Below the pieces are notes generated by a model. The model was not told the DNA's origin and did no database searches. It saw nothing but the letters and a program-made list of their open reading frames with translations. From NCBI GenBank assembly GCA_041389725.1, contig JAWKRG010000004.1:682001-746000 (forward strand): a stretch of 64,000 bases of DNA. Reading direction: 5' to 3'. This DNA is from Polyangiaceae bacterium (GTDB lineage: Bacteria; Myxococcota_A; Polyangia; Polyangiales; Polyangiaceae). The translations under genes and the position numbers were made by a program. Positions 26,592 to 34,907 of this stretch are shown here, piece after piece. Positions within the stretch are counted from its first letter, which is position 1, and the number at the start of each line of letters is the position of its first letter.

Positions 26592-27568
26592 GACTGCACC
26601 TCGTTCACGAAGCCGAGTCCGAGCAGCGCTTGGGGCATCACGGACTGGGCGCCGTCGCTCTTGGCGTTCTCGGGCTCGTCGTGCACCTCGATCAGGAGTC
26701 CCGCCGCTCCCGCGGCCAGCGCGGCTTTGGCGAGGGGAATCACCAGATCGCGGCGTCCCGCGGCGTGCGAAGGATCGACCACGACCGGCATGCCGAACAC
26801 TTTCGCGATCAGAGCCACGGCGCCCAGGTCGAGTAGATTGCGCGTACTGGGGTCGAAGCCGCGGATGCCGCGCTCACAGAAGACCACGCCACTAGCGCCA
26901 TGCACGAGCAGGTACTCGCCCGCGTGAAGCCACTCGTCCACGGTGGCCGACATGCTGCGTTTGAGCAGAACCGGACGTCCCGCACGGCCCACGGCCTTCA
27001 GCAGCGCGAAGTTCTGCATGTTGCGCGAGCCCACTTGCAGCATGTCCGCAACGTTGGAGATCAGCGGCACGTCGGCTTCGCTCATGACCTCGGTGACGAC
27101 GGCCAGACCCTCTGCATCCGCGGCGGAGCGAAGCCACGTCGCCGCGTCCTTGCCGTAGCCCTGAAAATCGTAAGGGCTGGTTCGCGGTTTGAAGGCGCCC
27201 CCGCGCAGCAGACGCGCACCCGAGGCTCGCACCTTGCGCGCGATGCGATGGATCTGCGATTCCGACTCTACCGAGCACGGGCCGGCCATCAACACCGGCT
27301 CTGCGCCGTCGATGGCGAGACCCGCTCGCACCTCTACGCGCGGGCCTTGCGCCTCCATACGGGGGCGGTTGTTGCCGGACTGACTCACTGCGAGCACCTC
27401 CGGCAGTCCCTCGATCGTCGCAGACTCGACCCTCGTCGAGGCGCGCCCGACCACCAGGTGAACCTCGCCCAAGGCAGAGCGTTCGACGCTATCTATCCAG
27501 AGTCCGAGCCCTGCCAGTCTGCTCTTGGCAGCGGCAACGTCCGAACCTGGCTTCAAAGTAACAATCAT
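26588..27568 (-). CDS. aroF: 3-Deoxy-7-phosphoheptulonate (DAHP) synthase, type I-beta
   Basis: 326 residues. An N-terminal ferredoxin/ACT-like regulatory domain (about 1-65, MIVTLKPGSDVAAAKSRLAG) precedes the TIM barrel. Barrel signatures are LMAGPCSVES, RLLRGGAFKPRTSPYDFQG, LQVGSRNMQNFALL, RPVLLKRSMSATVDEWL, FCERGIRGFD and VVVDPSHAAGRRDLV. It condenses phosphoenolpyruvate and erythrose-4-phosphate at the entry of the shikimate pathway, so it supplies chorismate for menF. The N-terminal domain is the usual site of feedback control in this subclass. It starts 14 bases after the regulator gene and ends in a GTGA overlap with menG. Confidence 0.95.
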   Translation of the reverse strand: MIVTLKPGSDVAAAKSRLAGLGLWIDSVERSALGEVHLVVGRASTRVESATIEGLPEVLAVSQSGNNRPRMEAQGPRVEVRAGLAIDGAEPVLMAGPCSVESESQIHRIARKVRASGARLLRGGAFKPRTSPYDFQGYGKDAATWLRSAADAEGLAVVTEVMSEADVPLISNVADMLQVGSRNMQNFALLKAVGRAGRPVLLKRSMSATVDEWLHAGEYLLVHGASGVVFCERGIRGFDPSTRNLLDLGAVALIAKVFGMPVVVDPSHAAGRRDLVIPLAKAALAAGAAGLLIEVHDEPENAKSDGAQSVMPQALLGLGFVNEVQS

Positions 27569-27582
27569 GGCTGTTCTCCGAT

Positions 27583-28128
27583 TCAGCCCGTCGACGGTTC
27601 ACGACGAGTCAACGCGAGCAAGTTGCCGAAACTCTGAAAATCCGCGCGCTGCGAGCGCACGAAGGAGTCGATCACGGTTTTTGCGACGACTGCGAAGGAC
27701 GTCAGTTGCCTCAGGCGTTCGGCGACGTGCGCGCGCTCGGCGTCGTCATCCGGTGCTCCGGCCGCGACCGTGGCGGCCTCTTCCAGACGTCCGCGCACCG
27801 TCTCGACCAAGAAGCGTTCTCGCTCGTTGATGACGCGCGAGATCATCTTCCAGAAGTCGGTCTCCGCCTCGTAGAACTCCTTGCGCTGGCCGGGGCGCCA
27901 GACCCGACGCACGACGCCCCAGCGCAGCAGTTCGTTCAGGTGTGTGGACGCCGTTCCCGCGCTGACCCGCAGGGTGCGCGCGACCTCTGCGGTCGAACGA
28001 GGCTCCACGTCGAGGTAGAGCACGGTCCAGATCCGCCCCAAGGCCGCGCGAAAGCCCCAGTGGGCGATGACGTCACCAATGGCATCCGCGGCCAGAATGC
28101 GGGCACGTTTCAGCTGTAAGCTCGCCAT
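27583..28128 (-). CDS. GbsR/MarR-type transcriptional regulator of the men operon
   Basis: 181 residues. The N-terminal part is a winged helix domain, with the recognition region STAEVARTLRVSAGTASTHL and the wing WGVVRRVWRPGQRKEFYEAE. A helical, probably dimerising, C-terminal region follows. This matches the GbsR subgroup of MarR-like regulators. It is the first gene of the aroF-men operon, 14 bases before aroF. The upstream region holds a perfect palindrome, so autoregulation together with aroF and men genes is likely. Effector unknown: a quinone, its precursor, or a redox signal are possibilities. No metal- or redox-binding Cys set was seen. Confidence 0.85.
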   Translation of the reverse strand: MASLQLKRARILAADAIGDVIAHWGFRAALGRIWTVLYLDVEPRSTAEVARTLRVSAGTASTHLNELLRWGVVRRVWRPGQRKEFYEAETDFWKMISRVINERERFLVETVRGRLEEAATVAAGAPDDDAERAHVAERLRQLTSFAVVAKTVIDSFVRSQRADFQSFGNLLALTRREPSTG

Positions 28129-28143
28129 GAATCAGAACTTTCA

Positions 28144-28187
28144 AAAGTTTCTGAAACTTTCGTAGGGCCGCCCGCGGGTGGGGTCAA
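28144..28187 (-). promoter_or_regulatory. Predicted promoter with operator palindrome for the regulator-aroF-men operon
   Basis: Reading the minus strand, TTGACC (28187-28182) is followed after 17 bases by TACGAA (28164-28159), a plausible -35/-10 pair with a weak -10. A perfect inverted repeat, AAAGTTTC-T-GAAACTTT on the plus strand (28144-28160), overlaps the -10 and the expected transcription start. A third half-site-like GAACTTTC lies at 28135-28142. The palindrome is A/T-rich in very G/C-rich DNA and lies 15 bases before the regulator ATG. An operator bound by the first gene product is the simplest reading. Confidence 0.55.
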
Positions 28188-28302
28188 GCGGGCGTGAAAT
28201 GGTTGGAAATTCGGGCTGTTCCGCGGTGGTGGCGGAGCACGCCGGTCGGGGGAGCCGCGCGGCCTCTGGCGTCCACGCCTGCGGGCTGACACCCTGCAGG
28301 GG

Positions 28303-30150
28303 ATGTTCGTGTGCCCCGAGTGCGGACGGTCCGCGGCAAGTGCTGGGTTCTGCACCGAGGACGGCGCAACGCTGTCGGAAGCGCAGGACACGCTGCTCGG
28401 CACACTGGTCGGCAGCTACCGCATCACGCGCCTCGCCGGCTTCGGCGCAATGGGGGCCGTGTACATGGCCGTCCATCCGACGATAGGTAGTCGTGTCGCC
28501 ATCAAGGTGCTCAACCACGATCCGTCCCGGAGTCCATCCCTGGTCGAGCGCTTCTTCGCCGAGGCGCGTGCAGTGAACCTGATCCGACACGAGCACATCG
28601 TCAACGTGCTCGATCTCGCGCAGCTTGCCGATGGTCGCCCTTACATCGTGATGGAGTACCTGAGCGGAGCCCCCCTCTCTGCCTTGTTCGAGAAGGGCCA
28701 AGCGCCCATCGGTTCTCTCTCGCGCGTCATCGCCGAGGTGCTGGATGCGCTCGGGGCTGCGCACACGAAGGGTATCGTTCACCGGGACCTGAAGCCGGAC
28801 AACCTCTACGTCACGCCCGCGGGCCACGTAAAGGTGCTCGACTTCGGCATTGCCAAGCTGCGGACGGAGGGAGAGGGTGCAGGGGTTGGCACGCAAACCG
28901 GTTCGTTGCTTGGGACCCCGCACTACATGTCCCCGGAACAGGCGCGCGGCATGTCCGTGGACGCGCGCGCCGACTTGTATGCGCTGGGCGTGATTCTGTA
29001 CGAAGGTGTCACCGGGCAGCGCCCTTTTGATGCACCGGCCCTTTTTGAACTGCTGCGCAAGCAAGTGGAAGAGATCCCGCGTCCCCCGCGCGAAATCGTG
29101 CCGTCGCTGCCCGTAGCCTATGAGTCGGTGATCCTGCGAGCGATGGCGAAGGACCCGGCCGCTCGCTTCCAGAGTGCGGAAGAGTTCTCACGCGCATTGC
29201 TCGACGCGACGCGCGCCTTGCCCGACGCGGCGTGGGCGGCTTTCTCTCCCGAGGCCTCGACGCTTTCATTGATGCAGTCACGCTCTCACGCCGGTTCACA
29301 AGCCAGCGCGCCAATGGAGGTGGCACGCGCCGTCAGCGGGCCTCCTGGCCCCGGCACCACGCCGTCGTCCCCGACGCCTGGCTCCACGCCGCTGTCCCCA
29401 ACCCTTGGCACCTACGGCGGGGCCGCTCTCGCCCCGCGCGTGGAGCAGCGTCGCAGCGCGTTGCCGGTCCTCGCTGCGGCCGTGGTGGGAGGGTTCCTCG
29501 TTCTCGGTGCAATTGGACTGGGGGCAGTGTTGTGGTTGCGCTATTCGACCTCGGATGTGGTACGCGCGGCGCCGGCCCTTGGCCCGGCGCCGGCAAGCAC
29601 GGTCCGCGGCTTTGCTCCGTTACAGAACCCTGCGCTGCCGAACCCCGCGCTGCCGAAGCCCGGACCCGCCGTCAATGTGCGCAACTTCGACGCTTGGGCG
29701 TTCTTTCCTCAGTCGGAGACCATCGCCAAGTCCCACGTGTCGGACGCACATTTCGTCCGCTTTGACGCCCAAGGATTGCGTCGCAACGGAACCGTAGACC
29801 TGACTTTCGACCCGAGTCACAACGTGCTCTACCGGTTTCGCTCCCCCTCGCTTTCCGCACGCCCGAGTGGACATCCGGACAACGTTCCCTTCCGCACCAA
29901 GTGCTACGTGTACGTGTCCGTGAATGCTACCGGTGTCAGCTCGTTCCTTTCGGACTGGTCCTGTGACATGCCGCTGCTGACCAAACCTCGCTGCTCTCCC
30001 GCGAAGGCGTGGCAAGCGGCGGAGGCGCTCGGGGCACCCAAGGGCAATGTCATCGGGAACCTGGGCTATTGGGCCGACCCCAGCGGAAAAGGCCGCTGGA
30101 ACGTCTCCATTCCGCCGAGTTTCGGCAAGTGGATTCCGGACAGCTGCTGA
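28303..30150 (+). CDS. Transmembrane Ser/Thr protein kinase with N-terminal Cys motif and NGTVDL ectodomain
   Basis: 615 residues. The N-terminus has CPECG and a third Cys at residue 17, like a short zinc ribbon. The kinase domain (about 38-305) is complete: AGFGAMGAVYMA loop, K68, HRDLKPDN (D162), DFG (D180), MSPEQ. A Pro/Thr/Ser-rich linker (about 330-380) and one membrane segment (about 387-414) follow. The outer region from about 470 to 615 carries NGTVDLTxD (495-503), YxFRxP (510-515) and CSPAKAWQAAEALGAP. These match the free lipoprotein at 9699-10274 with the same spacing between the first two motifs. The ectodomain is therefore a likely ligand-sensing module. It is divergent from the men operon. 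Confidence 0.93.
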   Translation: MFVCPECGRSAASAGFCTEDGATLSEAQDTLLGTLVGSYRITRLAGFGAMGAVYMAVHPTIGSRVAIKVLNHDPSRSPSLVERFFAEARAVNLIRHEHIVNVLDLAQLADGRPYIVMEYLSGAPLSALFEKGQAPIGSLSRVIAEVLDALGAAHTKGIVHRDLKPDNLYVTPAGHVKVLDFGIAKLRTEGEGAGVGTQTGSLLGTPHYMSPEQARGMSVDARADLYALGVILYEGVTGQRPFDAPALFELLRKQVEEIPRPPREIVPSLPVAYESVILRAMAKDPAARFQSAEEFSRALLDATRALPDAAWAAFSPEASTLSLMQSRSHAGSQASAPMEVARAVSGPPGPGTTPSSPTPGSTPLSPTLGTYGGAALAPRVEQRRSALPVLAAAVVGGFLVLGAIGLGAVLWLRYSTSDVVRAAPALGPAPASTVRGFAPLQNPALPNPALPKPGPAVNVRNFDAWAFFPQSETIAKSHVSDAHFVRFDAQGLRRNGTVDLTFDPSHNVLYRFRSPSLSARPSGHPDNVPFRTKCYVYVSVNATGVSSFLSDWSCDMPLLTKPRCSPAKAWQAAEALGAPKGNVIGNLGYWADPSGKGRWNVSIPPSFGKWIPDSC

Positions 30151-30152
30151 GA

Positions 30153-31409
30153 CTACTTCTGGATGCGGAGGATCTTCCCTTTGCTCGGGGCCGCCGGGAA
30201 GTACTTGGTCCAGTAGACGTAGGTGCTGTCGAGGCGCAGGCGAACCACCGGCGTGGAGATGATGGTGGACGGAATGCCACCCCCGATCCCGACGCGGTAG
30301 ATGCCTTGGGACGTGCCGTAGTAGATGTTGCTGCCATCCAGATCCATGGCTGTCATGGACGAAGCCGTTGCGAGCTGCGCGTTGTTGCCGCCACCAACGG
30401 GCACGCGGTGAATGGAGCCGGGTGACGCCTCGGTGAAATAGACGTAGCCGCCGAACAGCTTCAGGTTGTTGATGTTGCTCCCGCTAGCAATGAGTTGCGG
30501 TACGTCGAACTCGTCTGGCGTGAGAGTCATCCGGTACAGAGAAGGACCGGTCGAGTAGTAGGCGTAGGAACTGTCCACATCGACGACTTCGATGCCGCTC
30601 CCCGTCACGAGCTCTTCCACCAGGCCGCCGGTTTTGGCCACCTTCCGCACGGAGGTGCCCGTGGTGAACACGACGTGGGTCGAGTTCAAAGCAAGTCCGA
30701 GGGCGCCGGTCTGTCCGGTCGCAACGTTCTGAGCGCTGCCGCCGCTGATCGCGATGCGTCGTACCGCCTTGTCGGTCTTGCACGTCCAGTACACGTGAGT
30801 CGTGTCCGCTTCGATTCGCCAGGCACCGCCCTGGTTGCTCGCGACGACCGCGCCCGCTCCCCCGCTCTTCGAAACGCGATTGACGTGGTTGAAACTCGTG
30901 CTGGTCCAATAGAGGTAGGACGACGTCGACACGATGTCGAAGGGCACCTCTTCGTCGGAGCCCGTCAGATCGACGGAACCGTCCGGCAAGGTGACCGGAC
31001 CGCCGCCGCCTGAACCCGTGCCGCCTGAACCCGTGCTGCCCGTTCCCCCTGAGCCGGTGCTGCCCGTTCCGCCCGTTCCGCTGGTGCTGCCTGTTCCGCT
31101 GGTGCTGCCTGTTCCGCTGGTGCTGCCTGTTCCGCTGGTGCTGCCCGTTCCGCTGGTGCTGCCCGTTCCGCTGGTGCTGCCTGTTCCGCTGGTGCTGCCG
31201 GACCCGGCGCCTGAGCCACCGATCGCGCCGGAACCGGCAGACCCGCCATTCGCACCGAAGCCAGCGTTGCCCCCGTTGCCGGCGTCAGCACCGGTGTTCC
31301 CGCTGCCGCTGCTCCCACCGTCGCTGCGAGGAGGACCCGATCCGGTCCCGCCGGAACACGCGAGCAGCAGCGCCACGCTGCAAGCCGCCAAACCCACACG
31401 CCGTGTCAT
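30153..31409 (-). CDS. Putative lipoprotein with repetitive linker and beta-propeller-like domain
   Basis: 418 residues from the ATG at 31409; a TTG two codons upstream is less likely. The lipobox is LLLAC. A linker of about 110 residues follows, made of Gly/Ser/Thr with seven GSTSGT units encoded by an 18-bp tandem repeat. The C-terminal 270 residues contain repeated YxYWTxxxxxxVxRVxxxGG units (SSYLYWTS, THVYWTCKTD, GYVYFTEASPGSI, NIYYGTSQGI, TYVYWTKYF), typical of a six-bladed propeller of the DUF5050/low-density-receptor YWTD kind. Such domains bind proteins or glycans. It converges with the kinase at 30150, only 2 bases away. Ligand unknown. Confidence 0.82.
   Translation of the reverse strand: MTRRVGLAACSVALLLACSGGTGSGPPRSDGGSSGSGNTGADAGNGGNAGFGANGGSAGSGAIGGSGAGSGSTSGTGSTSGTGSTSGTGSTSGTGSTSGTGSTSGTGSTSGTGGTGSTGSGGTGSTGSGGTGSGGGGPVTLPDGSVDLTGSDEEVPFDIVSTSSYLYWTSTSFNHVNRVSKSGGAGAVVASNQGGAWRIEADTTHVYWTCKTDKAVRRIAISGGSAQNVATGQTGALGLALNSTHVVFTTGTSVRKVAKTGGLVEELVTGSGIEVVDVDSSYAYYSTGPSLYRMTLTPDEFDVPQLIASGSNINNLKLFGGYVYFTEASPGSIHRVPVGGGNNAQLATASSMTAMDLDGSNIYYGTSQGIYRVGIGGGIPSTIISTPVVRLRLDSTYVYWTKYFPAAPSKGKILRIQK
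31075..31200 (-). repeat. 18-bp in-frame tandem repeat, seven units
   Basis: Seven consecutive copies of GTTCCGCTGGTGCTGCCT with only T/C or terminal changes. On the minus strand they encode GSTSGT repeats in the linker of the propeller lipoprotein. Copy-number variation would lengthen or shorten the linker without frameshift. Confidence 0.85.
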
Positions 31410-31517
31410 GAACAAATCATGCCTGAACCTGGCGAGGATTCCAGCAGCACTCGCTGCGCAGCGCCCACTTTCCCACGAATGTTCATGGCTGGCCTGTCCA
31501 GGCCCCGCTGCATGCGG

Positions 31518-32405
31518 CTACTCGACGCGCGTCCAGGTCGCGCCGCCGCGACGCATGTACACGCGGTAGGGGCGGCCCAGCACCCAATCACGTGGAATGG
31601 TGCCGACCGAGCGACTATCCGCGGAGTTGGGACGATTGTCGCCCAGCACGAAGAGATGTTCTGGCGGCACCTTGAGCTTGGCACCCAAGCCCCCGCCGTC
31701 ACCCAGAATGACCGAGTGGCGGTTGCCCAAGGTTTCGCCATGCACCGCCACGCCGTCGCATGCGGTCTCCGCGACGTCTTCCACTTTTGCCGCGGCGCCG
31801 TCCACGCTGACGCGACCCGCGCCGTCGACGTTCACTTCTTGTCCAGCAACGGCTGCAACGCGATGCACGAACACCACGTCGCGCTCGTTCCGGTAGAGCA
31901 CGATGTCACCGGCTGCGGGCGGATTGCCGCGATATGCGGTCTTGTCCACTAGCAGTTGGTCGCCTTGTTCGAGGGCTGGACACATGCCTGAGGAGGGGAC
32001 CTTGAAGGCTTCCATGGATATCCAGCGCACCATCGCGCTCAGGATGACGGGTACGACCAGCCAAGTGAGACCCGCCACGCCCGCGAAGATCAGCCACGCT
32101 TTGTTCTCCTGCTTCGTCTTGGGTAGGCGGTAGGCGTCGATGGCACAAGCGGCGAGCCACGCGAGGGTCGCCAGGAACATTCCTGGGAGCGCCGCGATCC
32201 AAAACGCGGACAAGATCGTGAACAACACCCACAGCGCAAGCAGAGCAACCAGGAAGTAGACCCCTCGCCGTGCATGGCCACGCATGGCATGCCCCAGTCC
32301 CGGCAGCACTAGCGTGGCAAGGAGCGCCAGCAAGGAGCGTTCGGAAGCGGGCGCCTCCGCTCCGCGCGGGCTGGCCGAGGCAGACGATGAATCATCGAGG
32401 CTCAT
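31518..32405 (-). CDS. Signal peptidase I-like protein with altered active-site motif
   Basis: 295 residues from the ATG at 32405, which overlaps the M23 peptidase stop as ATGA. The N-terminal 110 residues hold three or four hydrophobic segments, more than in a simple SPase I. The catalytic domain follows. The usual Ser motif (GSM) reads VPSSGMCPAL (Ser138-Ser139-Gly140-Met141), so the residue directly before Met is Gly and the nearest Ser is one step earlier. The general-base position reads FVHRV (His181), as in Sec11/ER-type enzymes, where bacteria usually have Lys. LGDNRPNSADSR is conserved. It should cleave secretory signal peptides if Ser139 or Ser138 can act. Otherwise it may be a non-catalytic relative. 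Confidence 0.82.
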   Translation of the reverse strand: MSLDDSSSASASPRGAEAPASERSLLALLATLVLPGLGHAMRGHARRGVYFLVALLALWVLFTILSAFWIAALPGMFLATLAWLAACAIDAYRLPKTKQENKAWLIFAGVAGLTWLVVPVILSAMVRWISMEAFKVPSSGMCPALEQGDQLLVDKTAYRGNPPAAGDIVLYRNERDVVFVHRVAAVAGQEVNVDGAGRVSVDGAAAKVEDVAETACDGVAVHGETLGNRHSVILGDGGGLGAKLKVPPEHLFVLGDNRPNSADSRSVGTIPRDWVLGRPYRVYMRRGGATWTRVE

Positions 32406-33364
32406 GCGTTCGCGGTGCCTTCGACAGGGGGCAGGAAGATACCTCGGAAGTCCTCGGCACGGAAAGGCAAATCCAGGCGTGGCCGCCGCGGGGTCTCGAC
32501 GCGCACGAGCCTTGGTCGTCGCGCAAACCGGGTGGGACTCACGTTGTAGTGAAACAGCACGTCCACGCCGGGTTCCGAGCTGTGGATCAGCTCGCGTTGC
32601 AGCCGCTCGTCCAAGCACGCATCGATCGCAGACTCGACCGCGGTCTCGTCGAACTGGGTAGGCGTGATGTACTCGTCGCTGAGATTGGGCCCGTTGCCGG
32701 GAACCGGCGCGTTGCCGTTCTGCCAGAGCGACACTTGCCCCTCCATGGCGAAAGGATCCACCAACTCTCCGTCGAGCCACACGTTGAAATGCACGTGGGG
32801 AACGCTCCAGGGAAACATCAGCAACATGTCGATGCCCGACGCACCGCTGAGAGCGATGGGCTGGCCGCGCTGCACCATGTCGCCGCATTGCACTAGCGCG
32901 CGTCCCAGATGGTTGCTCGAGGTCAGTAGTCCCTCGCCATGATCGATCAGGACCTTGAGGCCGCCACGGTTGAACTCACTCGAGACGCGCGCCACGCGTC
33001 CCGGCGCCGCAGCGACGACGACGGTTCCCACGGGCACGGCGAAATCCGTCCCGTTGTGACTGTCGTAGGTCAGCCGCCCGCCGCGGAAGTCTCGGACCTG
33101 GGTGACCTTCACGGACCAGCCGCGCTCTGCAGCGGTCTGCGTGTGGTTGAACAAGTTGTAGATCGGAATCAACCCATCCCGACGAGCACGGCCCGCCCAG
33201 GTCTCCAGCGACAAGCGCGGACGCAAGATGTGGAGGCTGGAAACACCGAAGCGACTCTTGGGAGTGAAGCGATCCCCACGCAGCGCGAGGGAGGCTTCGC
33301 GCAAAGACTTCGACCACGGCGACAGACCGAAAATCTCCTTCACGGCGAGCGAGCGGGACGTCAC
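32402..33364 (-). CDS. M23 (LytM-type) metallopeptidase-like protein
   Basis: 320 residues. The zinc-binding set of M23 peptidases is present: SHNGTDFAVPVGT (H103, D107), NHLG and PHVHF (H190, H192). Flanking motifs also fit (VVAAAPGRVARVS, GLKVLIDHGEGLLTSSNHLG). Family members cut peptidoglycan cross-links. No signal peptide or membrane anchor is visible at the N-terminus, so export is unexplained; the start may be wrong or the protein may be cytoplasmic. Its stop overlaps the signal peptidase start (ATGA), so both are probably co-translated. The C-terminal 100 residues have no recognised domain. Confidence 0.85.
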   Translation of the reverse strand: MTSRSLAVKEIFGLSPWSKSLREASLALRGDRFTPKSRFGVSSLHILRPRLSLETWAGRARRDGLIPIYNLFNHTQTAAERGWSVKVTQVRDFRGGRLTYDSHNGTDFAVPVGTVVVAAAPGRVARVSSEFNRGGLKVLIDHGEGLLTSSNHLGRALVQCGDMVQRGQPIALSGASGIDMLLMFPWSVPHVHFNVWLDGELVDPFAMEGQVSLWQNGNAPVPGNGPNLSDEYITPTQFDETAVESAIDACLDERLQRELIHSSEPGVDVLFHYNVSPTRFARRPRLVRVETPRRPRLDLPFRAEDFRGIFLPPVEGTANA

Positions 33365-33458
33365 GCCGCAGACGTCCTCCTCCGGCGCGCGGCCGTCAAG
33401 AGCGAAGACGCGCTTGTGCCAAGTCGCGTTCGCCGCTGCTGGATGCTATGTCCGGAAC

Positions 33459-33761
33459 ATGGATCGCGTCGGTGCACTGCTGGCGGTGGCGCTGCTCGGC
33501 ACGGGTTGCGTGGTGGGTGCGGAGCGCCGGCCCACGACGGATGCCAACCGCGCTTCGCCGCCAGTTCCCGATGAGGAGCGAACGGCCGGGGATTCCTTGG
33601 TCGGTGGTCCGCGCGAACCCGAAGCAGAAACGCCGAGCGTGCGCCCGCACCCGGATGCCGTGTGGGTCGATGGTTCTTGGCGCTGGGACGGCGTGCGCTA
33701 CGTCTGGCAGCCCGGCCGCTGGGAGCGGGCTCATCCCAGTTGGCTGCGTCGCGAGCCTTGA
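33459..33761 (+). CDS. Small putative lipoprotein with WxxGxW-like motif
   Basis: 100 residues from the ATG at 33459, directly before a signal peptide (DRVGALLAVALLGTGC). An acidic/Pro linker leads to one module, VWVDGSWRWDGVRYVWQPG, followed by RWERAHPSWL. This matches the YXWGXW-type aromatic repeat found in small periplasmic or outer-membrane lipoproteins. One module only is present. It is divergent from the M23 gene, with 94 bases between starts, and convergent with the VWA gene at 33780. Confidence 0.72.
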   Translation: MDRVGALLAVALLGTGCVVGAERRPTTDANRASPPVPDEERTAGDSLVGGPREPEAETPSVRPHPDAVWVDGSWRWDGVRYVWQPGRWERAHPSWLRREP

Positions 33762-33779
33762 ACGCCTTGCTCGACTAGC

Positions 33780-34907
33780 TCAACGCACCACGACTGTGTC
33801 GCAGCCGAGCAAGATGTCCAGCTTGCCTGTGCCGAAGCTGGTACACGTCTTGGGACAGATCATGATGCGCGTCGGAGTGGTGGGGTCATCGTAGTACCAG
33901 CCCTCGCTGACCTGATTGCAGTCGGCGGCACTCTTGACCCAACCCAGGACGTGCTTCTGACCTTTGGGGTCGGTGAACTCGACGTTGATCTTGCCGAGGG
34001 TGGCGCTCCCGCCCTCTTTCGGCGTCGGGATCGCGTAGTCGCAAGCCAGGGGCGCAGTGGCTACCGCCAGTAGCGCGCTCTGCAGCTCTTGCGCTGCGTT
34101 GCCGCTGGTGTCGCTGACGATCAGCGCTTCCCGAGTTCCACCGGCCTTGGCCACGTTGTTCAGATTCCAAAGCGATCCGATGCCGATGACGAAGGTGAAG
34201 ACCCGCGGCGTTGCGCTGAGCGCCGCGGCAGCCAGGTCGGCAAGCCCCTGGGTGGACTGCGGCTCGCACTCGCTCGGGTATCCGTCGGTAGCCAACACCA
34301 CGATCGTCGTATGGTCCGCATGCGCCGCTGCCCAGGTCTTCGCGTAGGCGAGAGCTCCTTCGAGGGCCGGGCCAGTCGGCGTGAAGCTCTGCGGTGCATG
34401 CTTGCCGAGCGAGGCCTTCAAAGCTGTCTGTGCGCCGGGCAACGAGGTGATGGGCACGTCGGGAGTTGCATACTGGCTGACGTTGCACGCAGCGGCGCCA
34501 GTGCCGAGGCCGAAGTATTGGATGCCGACGCCGATGCCGCCGGCTGCGGGCGACGCCACGAAGTCCGAGATGGCGCCGGTGATCGCCGACCACAGGGTCT
34601 TGCCGTCCGGGAGTTTGTTGTTCATCGACGTCGACTGGTCGAGCATGATGTACAGATCCACGGGCGCTGGCTCCGCGGCGTAGGACTCCGCGGCGCACAC
34701 GTCGGCGTCGCCCAACTCGCCGCCGCCCGTGCCGGAGAAGGCTCCGATGCCGGCGTCGCTGCCGCTGCCGCCACCTCCACCCTTGGCGCCGGTTCCGCTC
34801 GTGCCGTTCGGCGTCACTTGGCTGCCGTCGTCGCCGGAGTCGCCGCACGCCGACTGCAGGCTGCACACACCAACCAGAAAAAGGACCGTGAGCCTGCGCA
34901 ACGTCAT
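33780..34907 (-). CDS. VWA-domain putative lipoprotein, copy A
   Basis: 375 residues from the ATG at 34907, which overlaps the upstream VWA gene stop as ATGA. The signal peptide (LTVLFLVGVCSLQSAC) is followed by a Gly/Ser linker. The VWA domain starts at VDLYIMLDQSTSM, with an intact MIDAS (DxSxS), then FTPTGPALEGALAYAK and TTIVVLATDGYPSEC, which supplies the later metal-binding Asp. The C-terminal part has CNQVSEGWYYDDPTTPTRI, then paired Cys. Its length and architecture equal those of the next gene, so the two are tandem paralogues. VWA domains usually bind other proteins through a metal ion; the partner is unknown. Confidence 0.88.
   Translation of the reverse strand: MTLRRLTVLFLVGVCSLQSACGDSGDDGSQVTPNGTSGTGAKGGGGGSGSDAGIGAFSGTGGGELGDADVCAAESYAAEPAPVDLYIMLDQSTSMNNKLPDGKTLWSAITGAISDFVASPAAGGIGVGIQYFGLGTGAAACNVSQYATPDVPITSLPGAQTALKASLGKHAPQSFTPTGPALEGALAYAKTWAAAHADHTTIVVLATDGYPSECEPQSTQGLADLAAAALSATPRVFTFVIGIGSLWNLNNVAKAGGTREALIVSDTSGNAAQELQSALLAVATAPLACDYAIPTPKEGGSATLGKINVEFTDPKGQKHVLGWVKSAADCNQVSEGWYYDDPTTPTRIMICPKTCTSFGTGKLDILLGCDTVVVR

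Noticed and set aside
31075..31200. Possible CRISPR array because of regular repeats
   Set aside because: The 18-bp units are directly adjacent without spacers and lie in frame within a lipoprotein linker.
32406..32888. N-terminal extension of the signal peptidase frame
   Set aside because: Arg-rich sequence in the M23 peptidase gene. The ATG at 32405 gives an ATGA overlap and starts the natural N-terminus.
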